Assembly: GCA_043735935.1 (NCBI GenBank)
Contig: JAYTDO010000566.1
Coordinates: forward strand, 1-13,623
Direction of reading: 5' to 3'
Length of the DNA: 13,623 nt
From: JANLQB01 sp043735935
Lineage (GTDB): Bacteria > Verrucomicrobiota > Verrucomicrobiia > Chthoniobacterales > Chthoniobacteraceae
The position numbers were made by a program, and so were the translations under genes. Numbering within the stretch: the stretch's first letter is position 1; every line of letters starts with the position of its first letter. Under the pieces are notes generated by a model. That model saw only the letters and a program-made list of their open reading frames with translations. It was not told where the DNA came from and did not search any database. Positions 1 through 6,764 of the stretch are shown here, piece after piece.

Positions 1-81
1 AATCTGGATATCCTGCGTCAGACGTCGCCGGAGGAGGAGGAGCCGCCGGTGGTGACGCCGCCGCCGACACCCACGCCGTAG
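1..81 (+). CDS. C-terminal tail of an unidentified protein (5' end outside window)
   Basis: Reading frame 1 is open from the first base and ends at TAG 79-81, giving the last 26 residues of a protein. The visible part is a run of four Glu followed by a Pro/Thr/Val-rich end (EEEEPPVVTPPPTPTP). Such disordered acidic-proline tails are common at the C-termini of many envelope and enzyme proteins and do not identify the family. The stretch is also open on the opposite strand, where the membrane-protein frame at 1-454 reads through it, so one of the two calls may be wrong. The function cannot be told from this fragment. Confidence 0.5.
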   Translation, partial: NLDILRQTSPEEEEPPVVTPPPTPTP

Positions 82-454
82 GGAGACTTTGGGTTCCACC
101 CTGTCGCCGTAGTCGGTGAGTTGATCGTAGAAAAGGTCCGGCAATGGCGAGACCGACTCCGAGAAGCCGCTGCCAAGATGACGGCTCGTGGAAAAAGACG
201 ATGCCCGCGATGGCCATGATGGCCGCTCCGCCAGCTAAGATGACGGGCACGGACGAAAGCGGGCCGCCACGCTGGAAGAGCAGAAAGAAAGCAACGGTTC
301 CGGCGCCGACGCAAACGCCGGTAAGTGCGGAATGGTAAAAGCCCTCGCTGCTGAACTTCTGGTTCCAGCGATTCGTGAAGTAGAGAATGGCGAGAAGCGC
401 GGCTGGATACAGCAGCAGCACGGCGAGACGCCAAAGGTCTCCGACCCACGTCAT
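1..454 (-). CDS. EamA/DMT-superfamily-like membrane protein (ends uncertain)
   Basis: Read on the minus strand from ATG 454, this frame gives a clearly membrane-type protein. It has hydrophobic segments at about residues 6-22 (DLWRLAVLLLYP onward), 39-56, 64-84 and 90-103. The segments are arranged like the C-terminal half of an EamA domain: a polar GPLSSVPVI stretch, then a helix ending IVFFHEPSSWQRLLG, then a last helix GVGLAIAGPFL. EamA proteins are drug/metabolite transporters of the inner membrane; the substrate is not predictable here. Both ends are unclear. The frame stays open upstream of 454 without another ATG (GTG and TTG codons exist), so a first helix may be missing or a non-ATG start used. 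Downstream it has no stop before the window edge and overlaps the + strand tail at 1-81. The gene may be frameshifted or decaying. The family call is by pattern and moderately sure; the boundaries are not. Confidence 0.5.
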   Translation of the reverse strand, partial: MTWVGDLWRLAVLLLYPAALLAILYFTNRWNQKFSSEGFYHSALTGVCVGAGTVAFFLLFQRGGPLSSVPVILAGGAAIMAIAGIVFFHEPSSWQRLLGVGLAIAGPFLRSTHRLRRQGGTQSLPTAWVSAAASPPAAPPPPATSDAGYPD

Positions 455-732
455 CGGAATCAACCCCTTCGGGTCGAGGTCGGTGTAGGGCACGCGCCCG
501 GAACGAACTGCATAGACTCCCGTGGCCCAATACGGTACGCGGGCGCGCACCGGAGCAACGGCCTCGCCGCGTGGCAATGACGCTGAGAGCGGGAAAGCGC
601 CGGAGAGGGAGGAACGGGAGCGGCACAGCGACCGGAAGGCCCATCCGCCCCGCGAAGTGCGCGCCTCAAGGCCGGCTCGTGAACGGTTTTTGCCCGCGCA
701 TTCCCTCGCCTGATACGATATATAACCTTGAG
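455..732. other. Divergent gap between membrane protein and hybrid kinase
   Basis: About 280 bases separate the minus-strand membrane-protein ATG from the kinase ATG at 733. The minus frame of the membrane protein remains open through much of this stretch, so part of it may be an N-terminal extension with a non-ATG start. Peptides such as VPYWATGVYAV and YTDLDPKGLIP look protein-like close to 454 and much less so beyond about 560. Apart from the promoter-like sequence at 690-719, no clear regulatory element is seen. Confidence 0.4.
690..719 (+). promoter_or_regulatory. Possible sigma70-like promoter of the hybrid kinase gene
   Basis: TTGCCC at 690-695 and TACGAT at 714-719, separated by 18 bases, resemble -35 and -10 boxes. 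They sit in a locally AT-rich patch (TACGATATATAAC) within otherwise GC-rich DNA. Transcription would begin near 726, only a few bases before ATG 733, giving an almost leaderless mRNA. This matches the absence of a Shine-Dalgarno sequence there. The call rests on sequence pattern alone. Confidence 0.3.
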
Positions 733-3576
733 ATGCCCGACCCACGCGATCCCTACTCCGCCCGAACTGAACGCGCTTGGCGCGGCTACCTCATGGCCCT
801 GGCCGCGAGCGCGGTGGCGATGGCGTTGCGCGCGGCGTTCGATTTCGGGCTGGGCGAGTCTCATCCGTTTATCTTCTCCTTTGCGGCCATCGCGGTGGTG
901 GCGGCTTACGGAGGCTGGGGGCCGGCGCTGGTGGCGATCGTCATTAGCTATGCCGGGGGGCGTTGGTTTTTCACGGCTCCGCGACAGGCCTTCGCGACGC
1001 TGGATCTTCGGGGACTCGTCGCGCTGGCGAGTTACGGCCTGACGGTGGGCGTGATCACGACGATGGCGGTGAGGATGCGTCGCGCGGAGCGGCGGGCGCG
1101 GGAAAATGGACTGCTTTTGGCGAGCGAACGCGAACAGTGGCAGGTGACGCTGCGCTGCATCGGCGACGCGGTGGTGGCGACGGATGTGGTCGGCGCGGTG
1201 ACCTTTCTCAATCCCGTGGCGGAGAAGCTGACGGGCTGGCCGGATGCGGAAGCCCACGGCCGCCCGGTGACGGAGGTGATGCCGCTTTTCCAAGAGGGAA
1301 CGGGCGCGCCGACGGCGAACCCTGTCGAGCAAGTGCTGCGGGAGCGGATCGTGGTGGAGATGGCCAATCATACGGTGCTGCGGCAGCGCGGGGGAGCCGA
1401 GATCCCGATCGAAGATTCCGCGGCGCCGATCTTCGCGCCGGATGGCTCGCTGCGCGGCGCGATCATCGTCTTCCACGATGTCACGGCGAGGCGCAGCCGG
1501 GACCGCGCGCTGCGGGCGAGCGAACTGCGTTCCCGCGCGATCATCGACACGGCCATCGACGGCGTGCTGCTGATGGATTCCCGGGGCACGATCGTGGACT
1601 GGAATCCTCCCGCGGAGCGGATCTTCGGTTGGCGGCGGGAAGAGGTGATCGGCGCGGAGCTGGCGATGTACATCGTGCCGGAGCGTCTGCGCGAAGCGCA
1701 CCGCCGGGGCCTGGCGCATCTCCTGGCGACGGGCGAAGGGCCGGTGCTGGGACGGCGCATGGAGCTGCCGGCGATGCGGCGGGACGGCAGCGAATTTCCC
1801 GTGGAGCTCTCGATCAATCCGCTCCCGCTGGCGGGCGAGGCGATGTTTGTCGGCTTCATCCGAGACATCTCGGAGCGCAAGGCGGCGGAGGGGGAGTTGG
1901 AGGAGCGCGCCCGCCTGTCGGCTCTCCGCGCCGAGATCGCGGCGCATCTCGCTTCCGAGGCGGAACTCGGAGCCAGCCTGCATGGCACGTGTGAGCTGCT
2001 GGTGCGGCATCTGGATGCGGCATTTGCGCGGGTCTGGCTGCTGGATGAGACGGAGTCCGTGCTCGTCCTGCGCGCCAGCGCGGGGCTCTACACGCATCTC
2101 GATGGACCCCACGCGCGGGTGCCGGTGGGACAGTTCAAGATCGGGCGCATCGCGCAGAACCGCCGCACCCATCTCACCAACGACGTGGCGCACGATCCGA
2201 ATATTTCCGACCCCGAGTGGGCGGCGCGCGAGGGCATGGTCGCCTTTGCCGGCTACCCGCTGATCGTCGATGCCCGCCTCGTGGGTGTGGTGGCGCTTTT
2301 TTCCAAACATGCTCTCTCCGCGGCGGTGCTCGGCGACCTGGCGCCCATCGCCGACGCCATCGCCGTGAGCATCGAGCGCCGCGCCGCGGAGACGGCCTTG
2401 CGCGCCGAAAAGGAGCGCGCCGAAGTGGCCTCGAGCGCGAAGGACAATTTCCTCGCCGCCCTTTCCCACGAGCTGCGCACCCCGCTGATGCCAGTGCTGA
2501 TGACGGCGAACTCCCTGAGTGAAGACGAACGGCTGCCGGAGGAGGTCCGGAGCAGTCTGGCGATGATCGGGCGTAACATCGCCCTGGAAGCGCGGCTGAT
2601 CGACGATTTGCTCGACCTGACTCGCATCTCCAAAGGCAAGCTGCCGCTGCGCGAAGAGCTGTGCGATGTGCATTCCCTCCTCGGTCTCGCGGTGGGAATC
2701 GTGCGCGACGAAGCGCGGGAGAAGCCCATCAATCTGGAAATGGATCTCGCGGCGCGGAAGACCGGCCTGTGGGCGGACCCCGCCCGGCTCCAGCAGGTCT
2801 TTTGGAATTTGCTGCGAAATGCCATCAAATTCACGCCCCCGGGCGGCCGCGTCACCGTCCGCAGCCGCGATGAGACCGATGGCCGCCTGCGGATCGAGGT
2901 CAGCGACACAGGCATCGGCCTGCCGCCCGAGGATGTGGAGAAAATCTTCCGCCCCTTCGAGCAGGCAGGTCGCGAAAACAACCATCAATTTGGAGGGCTG
3001 GGTCTCGGCCTGGCGATCGCCCGCGCGATCGTGGGCCTCCACGGGGGAGGGATCATCGCTCAGAGCGAAGGCCTCGGCAAAGGCGCGACCTTCATCGTCG
3101 AATTGCCGGGCTCACGCGACCCGGCGTCCGGCCTCGCGGAACCGCCCGGCCCGCCGGGAACAGATCCCGGGGATGACGCTGCCGGCTCCCCCGAAAAGCT
3201 GCATCTGCTCGTCGTGGAGGATCATGAACCGACCTTGACCGTGCTCCGCCGCCTGCTCACCCGTGCGGGCCACGAGGTCGTCGCCGCCAGCGGTATCGCC
3301 GCCGCCCTTTCCCAAGCCGCTGAGACCCTGCCTTTCGACTTCGTGATCTCCGACCTCGGCCTGCCCGATGGCACCGGCTTGGAGCTCATGGCGAAGCTTC
3401 AGCTTCTCCAGCCCGGCCTCCGTGGCATCGCGCTTTCCGGCTACGGCATGGACGAAGATATCCGCCGCTCGGCGGAAAGCGGCTTCCTCGCCCACCTCGT
3501 GAAGCCGATTGATTTTCATCAGCTCACGAGAACCCTGCGCGACCTCAGCAAACACGCCGCGGAGCGTCGGGGTTAG
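733..3576 (+). CDS. Membrane-anchored hybrid histidine kinase (DUF4118-like, PAS-PAS-GAF-HisKA-HATPase-REC)
   Basis: This 947-residue sensor kinase has three hydrophobic segments at about residues 18-36, 46-75 and 94-112. They resemble the DUF4118 (KdpD-type) membrane module, with the AAYGGWGPALVA signature. Two PAS domains follow (about 132-255 and 264-385), then a GAF domain (395-555). The kinase core has HisKA with H579 in the box LSHELRTPL, and an HATPase domain (about 685-795) with N692/N696, DTGIGL and GLGLGLA motifs. A C-terminal receiver (824-940) has acidic pair E829/D830, phospho-acceptor D874, Ser in the usual Thr position (ALSG) and K924. It should autophosphorylate on H579 and pass phosphate to D874, and then probably to an unlinked Hpt or regulator. 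An in-frame ATG at 571 would add 54 Arg-rich residues with no resemblance to a kinase N-terminus, so 733 was chosen. No Shine-Dalgarno sequence precedes it. It stands alone: the next gene remnant is convergent. Confidence 0.95.
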   Translation: MPDPRDPYSARTERAWRGYLMALAASAVAMALRAAFDFGLGESHPFIFSFAAIAVVAAYGGWGPALVAIVISYAGGRWFFTAPRQAFATLDLRGLVALASYGLTVGVITTMAVRMRRAERRARENGLLLASEREQWQVTLRCIGDAVVATDVVGAVTFLNPVAEKLTGWPDAEAHGRPVTEVMPLFQEGTGAPTANPVEQVLRERIVVEMANHTVLRQRGGAEIPIEDSAAPIFAPDGSLRGAIIVFHDVTARRSRDRALRASELRSRAIIDTAIDGVLLMDSRGTIVDWNPPAERIFGWRREEVIGAELAMYIVPERLREAHRRGLAHLLATGEGPVLGRRMELPAMRRDGSEFPVELSINPLPLAGEAMFVGFIRDISERKAAEGELEERARLSALRAEIAAHLASEAELGASLHGTCELLVRHLDAAFARVWLLDETESVLVLRASAGLYTHLDGPHARVPVGQFKIGRIAQNRRTHLTNDVAHDPNISDPEWAAREGMVAFAGYPLIVDARLVGVVALFSKHALSAAVLGDLAPIADAIAVSIERRAAETALRAEKERAEVASSAKDNFLAALSHELRTPLMPVLMTANSLSEDERLPEEVRSSLAMIGRNIALEARLIDDLLDLTRISKGKLPLREELCDVHSLLGLAVGIVRDEAREKPINLEMDLAARKTGLWADPARLQQVFWNLLRNAIKFTPPGGRVTVRSRDETDGRLRIEVSDTGIGLPPEDVEKIFRPFEQAGRENNHQFGGLGLGLAIARAIVGLHGGGIIAQSEGLGKGATFIVELPGSRDPASGLAEPPGPPGTDPGDDAAGSPEKLHLLVVEDHEPTLTVLRRLLTRAGHEVVAASGIAAALSQAAETLPFDFVISDLGLPDGTGLELMAKLQLLQPGLRGIALSGYGMDEDIRRSAESGFLAHLVKPIDFHQLTRTLRDLSKHAAERRG

Positions 3577-3603
3577 ACGGCCATCGGAAGGGGTGCCGCC
3601 CGA

Positions 3604-3985
3604 TTAAGGTTTCACGATCCGCTTGATGCCGTCGGGCAGCGCGCCCTTGAAACCATACAGGCACTCCACGGTGACGAATACGCGATTGCTCTGCGTTTGC
3701 CGCTCCGGCGGCTATGCAGGATCCGCTCCGCGTTTGTTGTAGTGCGCTTCCGCGCATGGCATTCGGTGTAGCGCAGGTAGCCGAAGGTGAGTACGGTCTC
3801 CGGGTCGGTGACGGCGCCGGCTTCGTCGTATTCGGCGGCGGGCACCAAGTAGCGCATGGCGACCGCGAGGCCGCTCGGGTGGCGGCGCGTTGCTCGGCAG
3901 TGAGTGAGCGCCAGAACGCGGTTTGCGCGCGGGGAGTCGAACTCGGGGAGCAGATTTCCTTGTTCGCAAGGATTCGCGCGTTCCG
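3604..3985 (-). pseudogene. Decayed minus-strand gene, family not recognised
   Basis: Protein-like sequence is spread over three minus-strand frames in a consistent order. First comes TPRAQTAFWRSLTAEQRAA (about 3925-3870). Next, in a second frame, come VAMRYLVPAAEYDEAGAV and TDPETVLTFGYLRYTECHA (about 3860-3745). Then, in a third frame, come AEAHYNKRGADPA, a TAG at 3714-3712, and PPERQTQSNRVFVTVECLYG continuing to GALPDGIKRIVKP with TAA at 3606-3604. Joined, they would give one continuous C-terminal region of about 125 residues, broken by two frameshifts and one nonsense codon. I do not recognise the family. The pieces have the polar/hydrophobic mix of a soluble protein and no catalytic motif I can name. 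The gene ends 27 bases from the stop of the convergent kinase. It is either a degraded gene or a stretch with several sequencing indels. No start codon can be assigned. Confidence 0.55.
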
Positions 3986-4011
3986 GCACCAACGTTTACC
4001 CGGATCTGCTC
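3948..4011. repeat. Nested inverted repeat with a TTCG-tetraloop hairpin
   Basis: GAGCAGAT at 3948-3955 is perfectly complementary to ATCTGCTC at 4004-4011. Between them lies a second perfect hairpin, TCCTTG (3957-3962), loop TTCG, CAAGGA (3967-3972). A UUCG-type loop closed by a G-C pair is especially stable when transcribed from the + strand; on the minus strand the loop reads CGAA. The element sits at the upstream edge of the decayed gene and downstream of the minus-strand hybrid kinase, so it could lie in that kinase's 3' untranslated region. No U-run follows on either strand. Confidence 0.4.
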
Positions 4012-4100
4012 ACCTGACTGATCGCTTCAGGGATTTGACCCACTTCAAATCACAACGGCAGCTGCCTACCGCCGGCAGGGACTGCTTCTTTTATCTCCCC
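3986..4100. other. Non-coding gap downstream of the minus-strand hybrid kinase
   Basis: No coding frame is convincing here. Besides the right half of the nested repeat, it contains a 7-bp hairpin (GATTTGA 4032-4038, 6-base loop, TCAAATC 4045-4051). It also contains a region rich in CTGCC/GGCAG complements (about 4056-4079). These are plausible 3'-end structures for the kinase mRNA, which enters from the right, but none has a terminator-like T-run. Confidence 0.35.
4032..4051 (-). terminator. Candidate 3'-end hairpin of the RR-kinase transcript
   Basis: A perfect 7-bp stem with a 6-base loop lies about 50 bases beyond the kinase stop codon on the minus strand. It lacks the downstream U-tract of an intrinsic terminator, so it may instead protect the mRNA end or act with Rho. 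The assignment is tentative. Confidence 0.25.
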
Positions 4101-5771
4101 TCAACATTGAGCCATCACCTCTGCGAATGCGCGGCGCAGGGAAGCGCGCGAGAGCGGTTTTCCGACGACGAGATTGACCGCGGCGGAGTAGGTCTTCTCG
4201 ACCCCGCCTTCGCTCGCATAGCCGGTTAGAAGGATGACAGGGACGGCAGGATTGAGCTCCTTGATGGCTTGCGCGAGCTGCTCGCCAGTCATTTCCGCCA
4301 TGACGTGATCGGTGATCACGAGGTCGAACTTGCCGGCGCGAAACTTTGCAAGCGCCTCGCTTCCGCTGAGCGCGGTTTCGACGGTGTGAAGGTCGCCTTC
4401 CAAATGCTGGCAGAGGAGCTGGCAGAGGATCGGTTGATCGTCCACGACGAGGACGCGCAACGAGTCCCAGGAATGGGGTGCGGCGTCCGGCTCCGGGGAG
4501 ATCTGCGCATCCGCCGCCGGAAGGCGCAGGATGAACGTGGTTCCTTTGCCGGGCTCGCTCTCGATATCGATGGTGCCGGCGTGGCGTTGAATAATGCCGA
4601 AGACCATCGCGAGGCCGAGGCCGGTGCCGCGCGTGCCTTTGGTCGTGTAGAAAGGCTCGAGGCAACGTCGCCGGACTTCCTCATTCATGCCGGTGCCGGT
4701 GTCGGTCAGCTTCAAGACAACGGTGTCGGCCTCAGCGCTGGTGGCGATCGTAATCGCGCCGCCGTGGGGCATCGCATCGACGGCGTTGAAGATCAAGTTG
4801 GTGAGCACTTCCCGCAGCTCGGCGGCGTCGCCGGTGATCGACGGGATTTTGCCCAACGCGGAATGCACGATGATGGAGCGCCCCTGAGAAGTGGCGTGCG
4901 TGTGCCAGCGAGGTTGGGTCAAGGCCACTGCGGCCGCGGCTAGTTGGTTGAGATCAATCGGCAGGCGCTGTTCCTTCGTTTCGTCCGGACGGTAGAAGTC
5001 CCGCAGCCGCTGCACGGTCTTCGCGGCATCTTCGGCGGCGGTGAGGATCGTTGTGATCGGCTCGGTGCCGTTTTCTTCGTTGATACCGTGCGGAAGGTCG
5101 CGCAGAAGCAATTCGCCAAAACCCATGATGATGCTGAGGGAGTTGTTGAAATCGTGGGCGATCCCGCCGGCCATGGTCCCAAGCGCGGAGAGGCGCTCTT
5201 GCTGGATGACTTGCTTCTGCGACGCCTGAAGCTCGGCCAGCGCTCGCTCCAGAGCGAACGTGCGCTCCCGCACGCTCTCCTCGAGGGTCACGTTGTGTCG
5301 CGCGATGATGAGATGGGAAAGGCGGGCTTTGAGGAGATTTTCGATGCGGAGGAGGACTTCGATTTGGTCGAAGGGTTTGGTCAGAAAATCGGTCGCTCCG
5401 GCGGTGAGCGCACGCTTTTTGGCCTGCGGCGTGATGTCTGCGGTAAGCACGACGATCGGCAGGAAATCGTCGGTCGCCGTGGCGGCGCGGATTTGCTCGA
5501 TGACGGCGCAGCCATCGATCTCGGGCATCAGCCAGTCGGTCAGCACGAGATCCGGCTCGAAGTCGGCAAAGAGCGCCGCGGCCTCGCGCGAGTCGGTCGT
5601 GCTGAGAAAGTTTTCGAACCCGGCCCGGGCGAGGATGCGTTCGATGAGCCGCACGTTGGGCTCTTCGTCATCGATTACCAGGATTTTGCATGAGTGCAGA
5701 GCATCCGGCTCGGTCTTGATCAAGTCAGGCAGGCTGAGGGAGGGGGGGAGGTCGAAGGCGAGCGGTGTCAT
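4101..5771 (-). CDS. Hybrid histidine kinase REC-HisKA-HATPase-REC
   Basis: This is a soluble 556-residue kinase with no membrane segment and a receiver at each end. The N-terminal REC (about 29-145) has D34/D35, phospho-acceptor D79 in LTDWLMPEIDG, T110 and K132. A coiled-coil linker (about 150-195) leads to an NtrB-like DHp with H206 in GGIAHDFNN. The HATPase domain (about 315-418) has N329, DTGTGM (357-362) and GTGLGLA. The C-terminal REC (about 437-555) has D444/D445, D488 in VITDHV, T516 and K538. The input comes through the N-terminal receiver, so another kinase probably controls it; the output is phosphate on D488. It lies 79 bases downstream of the NarL-type regulator on the same strand and is probably co-transcribed, the bipartite hairpin between them perhaps tuning its level. 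The ATG at 5771 has no clear Shine-Dalgarno sequence, and the next in-frame Met lies inside the core. Domain calls are secure; partner assignment is inferred. Confidence 0.95.
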   Translation of the reverse strand: MTPLAFDLPPSLSLPDLIKTEPDALHSCKILVIDDEEPNVRLIERILARAGFENFLSTTDSREAAALFADFEPDLVLTDWLMPEIDGCAVIEQIRAATATDDFLPIVVLTADITPQAKKRALTAGATDFLTKPFDQIEVLLRIENLLKARLSHLIIARHNVTLEESVRERTFALERALAELQASQKQVIQQERLSALGTMAGGIAHDFNNSLSIIMGFGELLLRDLPHGINEENGTEPITTILTAAEDAAKTVQRLRDFYRPDETKEQRLPIDLNQLAAAAVALTQPRWHTHATSQGRSIIVHSALGKIPSITGDAAELREVLTNLIFNAVDAMPHGGAITIATSAEADTVVLKLTDTGTGMNEEVRRRCLEPFYTTKGTRGTGLGLAMVFGIIQRHAGTIDIESEPGKGTTFILRLPAADAQISPEPDAAPHSWDSLRVLVVDDQPILCQLLCQHLEGDLHTVETALSGSEALAKFRAGKFDLVITDHVMAEMTGEQLAQAIKELNPAVPVILLTGYASEGGVEKTYSAAVNLVVGKPLSRASLRRAFAEVMAQC

Positions 5772-5818
5772 GCTATCTGAGAACCTAACTGCGATGACTC
5801 AAGAACCTAGGGCGGGAA

Positions 5819-5858
5819 CCGCGTAGTTTGGGACCGCGGGTTTTCCCGCGCTACGCGG
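5819..5858 (-). terminator. Bipartite hairpin overlapping the regulator's stop codon (attenuator-like)
   Basis: An inner perfect 6-bp stem, CGCGGG (5835-5840) with CCCGCG (5845-5850), encloses a 4-base loop. It stacks directly on an outer perfect 8-bp stem, CCGCGTAG (5819-5826) with CTACGCGG (5851-5858). The only interruption is an 8-base bulge on one side (5827-5834). The right arm of the outer stem contains the stop codon of the response regulator (5851-5853). No U-tract follows on the minus strand, so it is not a classic intrinsic terminator. An mRNA stabiliser, a partial attenuator or a processing site between regulator and kinase fits better. Confidence 0.5.
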
Positions 5859-6501
5859 CGACGATCTTGTTGCGAATGGCGTAGCGGACGAGGTCGGCAA
5901 ATGAATCCAGGCGAAGTTTGCGCATGGTGGTGGCACGATGCGTCTCGACCGTCTTGATGCTGATCCCAAGCACTGATGCGACTTCCTTATTACTTTTTCC
6001 TTCGCCGAGGAGCTGCACGATCTCCCTCTCGCGAGGCGTCAGACCTTCCGCCTTCGCCTTCGCTGTGCCGGAGGCGTCGTCAAAGTAGCGCGCAAAGACG
6101 ACTTCCGAAATGTGAGTGGTAAAGTAGTGCTTGTGCTCGCCGAGTGCGCGGATGGCGGCGACGAGATGCGTGCTGAGATCGCTCTTCAAAATGTAGCTCC
6201 GCGCGCCCGCGGCAAAGACGTCGTGGATCAACTGATCGCTTTCTTCCCCGGTGAAAATGAGCACTTCGGTCCTCGGTAAAGCGCGCCGGATTTGGCGCGC
6301 GGCATCGAGCCCGTTGAGACCGGGCATTCCGATGTCCATTACGACGATGTCTGGCCGCAACTCCTCGGCGAGGGCAACGGCTTTGCGCCCATCGGCCGAC
6401 TCGCCGCACACTTCCCAGCCGGGTTCATTTTCGATCGTGGTCCGTACCCCGCGCCGGACCATTTCGTGATCGTCAACGAGGAGAATACGAAGTTTTTGCA
6501 T
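5851..6501 (-). CDS. NarL/FixJ-family response regulator
   Basis: This 216-residue, full-length NarL-type regulator has an N-terminal receiver (about 4-120) with D10/D11, phospho-acceptor D56 in VVMDIGMPGLNG, T84 and K106. A LuxR-type helix-turn-helix (about 154-212) shows LTPREREIVQLLGEG, SNKEVASVLGISIKTVETH and HRATTMRKL. Phosphorylation should favour dimerisation and DNA binding. The gene is first in a minus-strand pair with the REC-HK-REC kinase and is divergent from the kai operon, with 263 bases between the start codons. It is the only protein in the window with a recognisable DNA-binding domain, so it is a natural candidate to control one or both divergent transcripts. The ATG at 6501 directly precedes LRILLVDDHE, as expected for the family. 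No Shine-Dalgarno sequence is present; the leader instead carries CCCTCCTCTCCC just before the ATG. Confidence 0.96.
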   Translation of the reverse strand: MQKLRILLVDDHEMVRRGVRTTIENEPGWEVCGESADGRKAVALAEELRPDIVVMDIGMPGLNGLDAARQIRRALPRTEVLIFTGEESDQLIHDVFAAGARSYILKSDLSTHLVAAIRALGEHKHYFTTHISEVVFARYFDDASGTAKAKAEGLTPREREIVQLLGEGKSNKEVASVLGISIKTVETHRATTMRKLRLDSFADLVRYAIRNKIVAA

Positions 6502-6764
6502 GGGAGAGGAGGGTTTGCCGCACGCTGACGCTCCCCCTGCGATGGAAGGCCGGAGGGCAAATATACACGCATACCGCGGAAGACGCGGATGTTTCTGCGG
6601 TTATCGTCGCACGCCTCCTCACTGCGGCCTTTGCCTCGGATCGTAGATAGGCTCCTCGATCTTTCCGCGTGGAAGGATGAGGACCTCAGGGATTTTACCT
6701 GAGGCTCAAAATACACACCCCTCCCGCAAGCGCTGGCCCTCGGCGGGCTCTATCATGGTTGCGA
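6502..6764. promoter_or_regulatory. Divergent regulatory region between the RR-kinase pair and the kai operon
   Basis: These 263 bases hold no credible gene and must supply promoters in both directions. On the minus strand, TATATT (6565-6560) is a -10-like box without a good -35. On the plus strand, TATCAT (6751-6756) is a -10-like box that would give a nearly leaderless transcript for the ATG at 6765. Two neighbouring inverted repeats occur: CTTTCC-GCGT-GGAAGG (6661-6676, one wobble pair) and the perfect 7-7-7 element at 6684-6704. CCGCG and CGCGG also form a short inverted pair at 6574-6588. Promoter positions are guesses; the inverted repeats are directly visible. Confidence 0.5.
6684..6704. 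promoter_or_regulatory. 7-7-7 inverted repeat, candidate operator
   Basis: CCTCAGG (6684-6690) and CCTGAGG (6698-6704) are perfect reverse complements separated by GATTTTA. The element is centred about 71 bases upstream of the first kai-operon gene and about 193 bases from the regulator's start. As DNA it has the size of a dimeric regulator site; as RNA it would be a 7-bp hairpin. NarL-type regulators bind paired heptamers, which makes the adjacent regulator a candidate, but NarL itself uses a different consensus and spacing. Confidence 0.4.

Noticed and set aside
571..732. Upstream ATG giving a 54-residue N-terminal extension of the first hybrid kinase
   Set aside because: The added sequence is Arg/Gly/Pro-rich and unlike a kinase N-terminus, and it precedes the only promoter-like sequence. 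ATG 733 leads directly into the membrane region.
460..3042. Very long open frame on the minus strand opposite the first hybrid kinase (about 860 codons)
   Set aside because: Composition is Arg/His/Gln-rich with no domain signature, and it exactly mirrors the codon pattern of the well-supported kinase on the other strand. It is a GC-rich antisense shadow.
3925..4015. tRNA-like TTCGACTCC motif on the minus strand
   Set aside because: The T-stem would contain an A-C mismatch, and no matching acceptor, D or anticodon arms could be found around it.
6759..6764. TTG start two codons before the ATG of the REC-DHp gene
   Set aside because: ATG 6765 gives the normal receiver start MKTLIADDDE and neither choice has a Shine-Dalgarno sequence, so the ATG is preferred.
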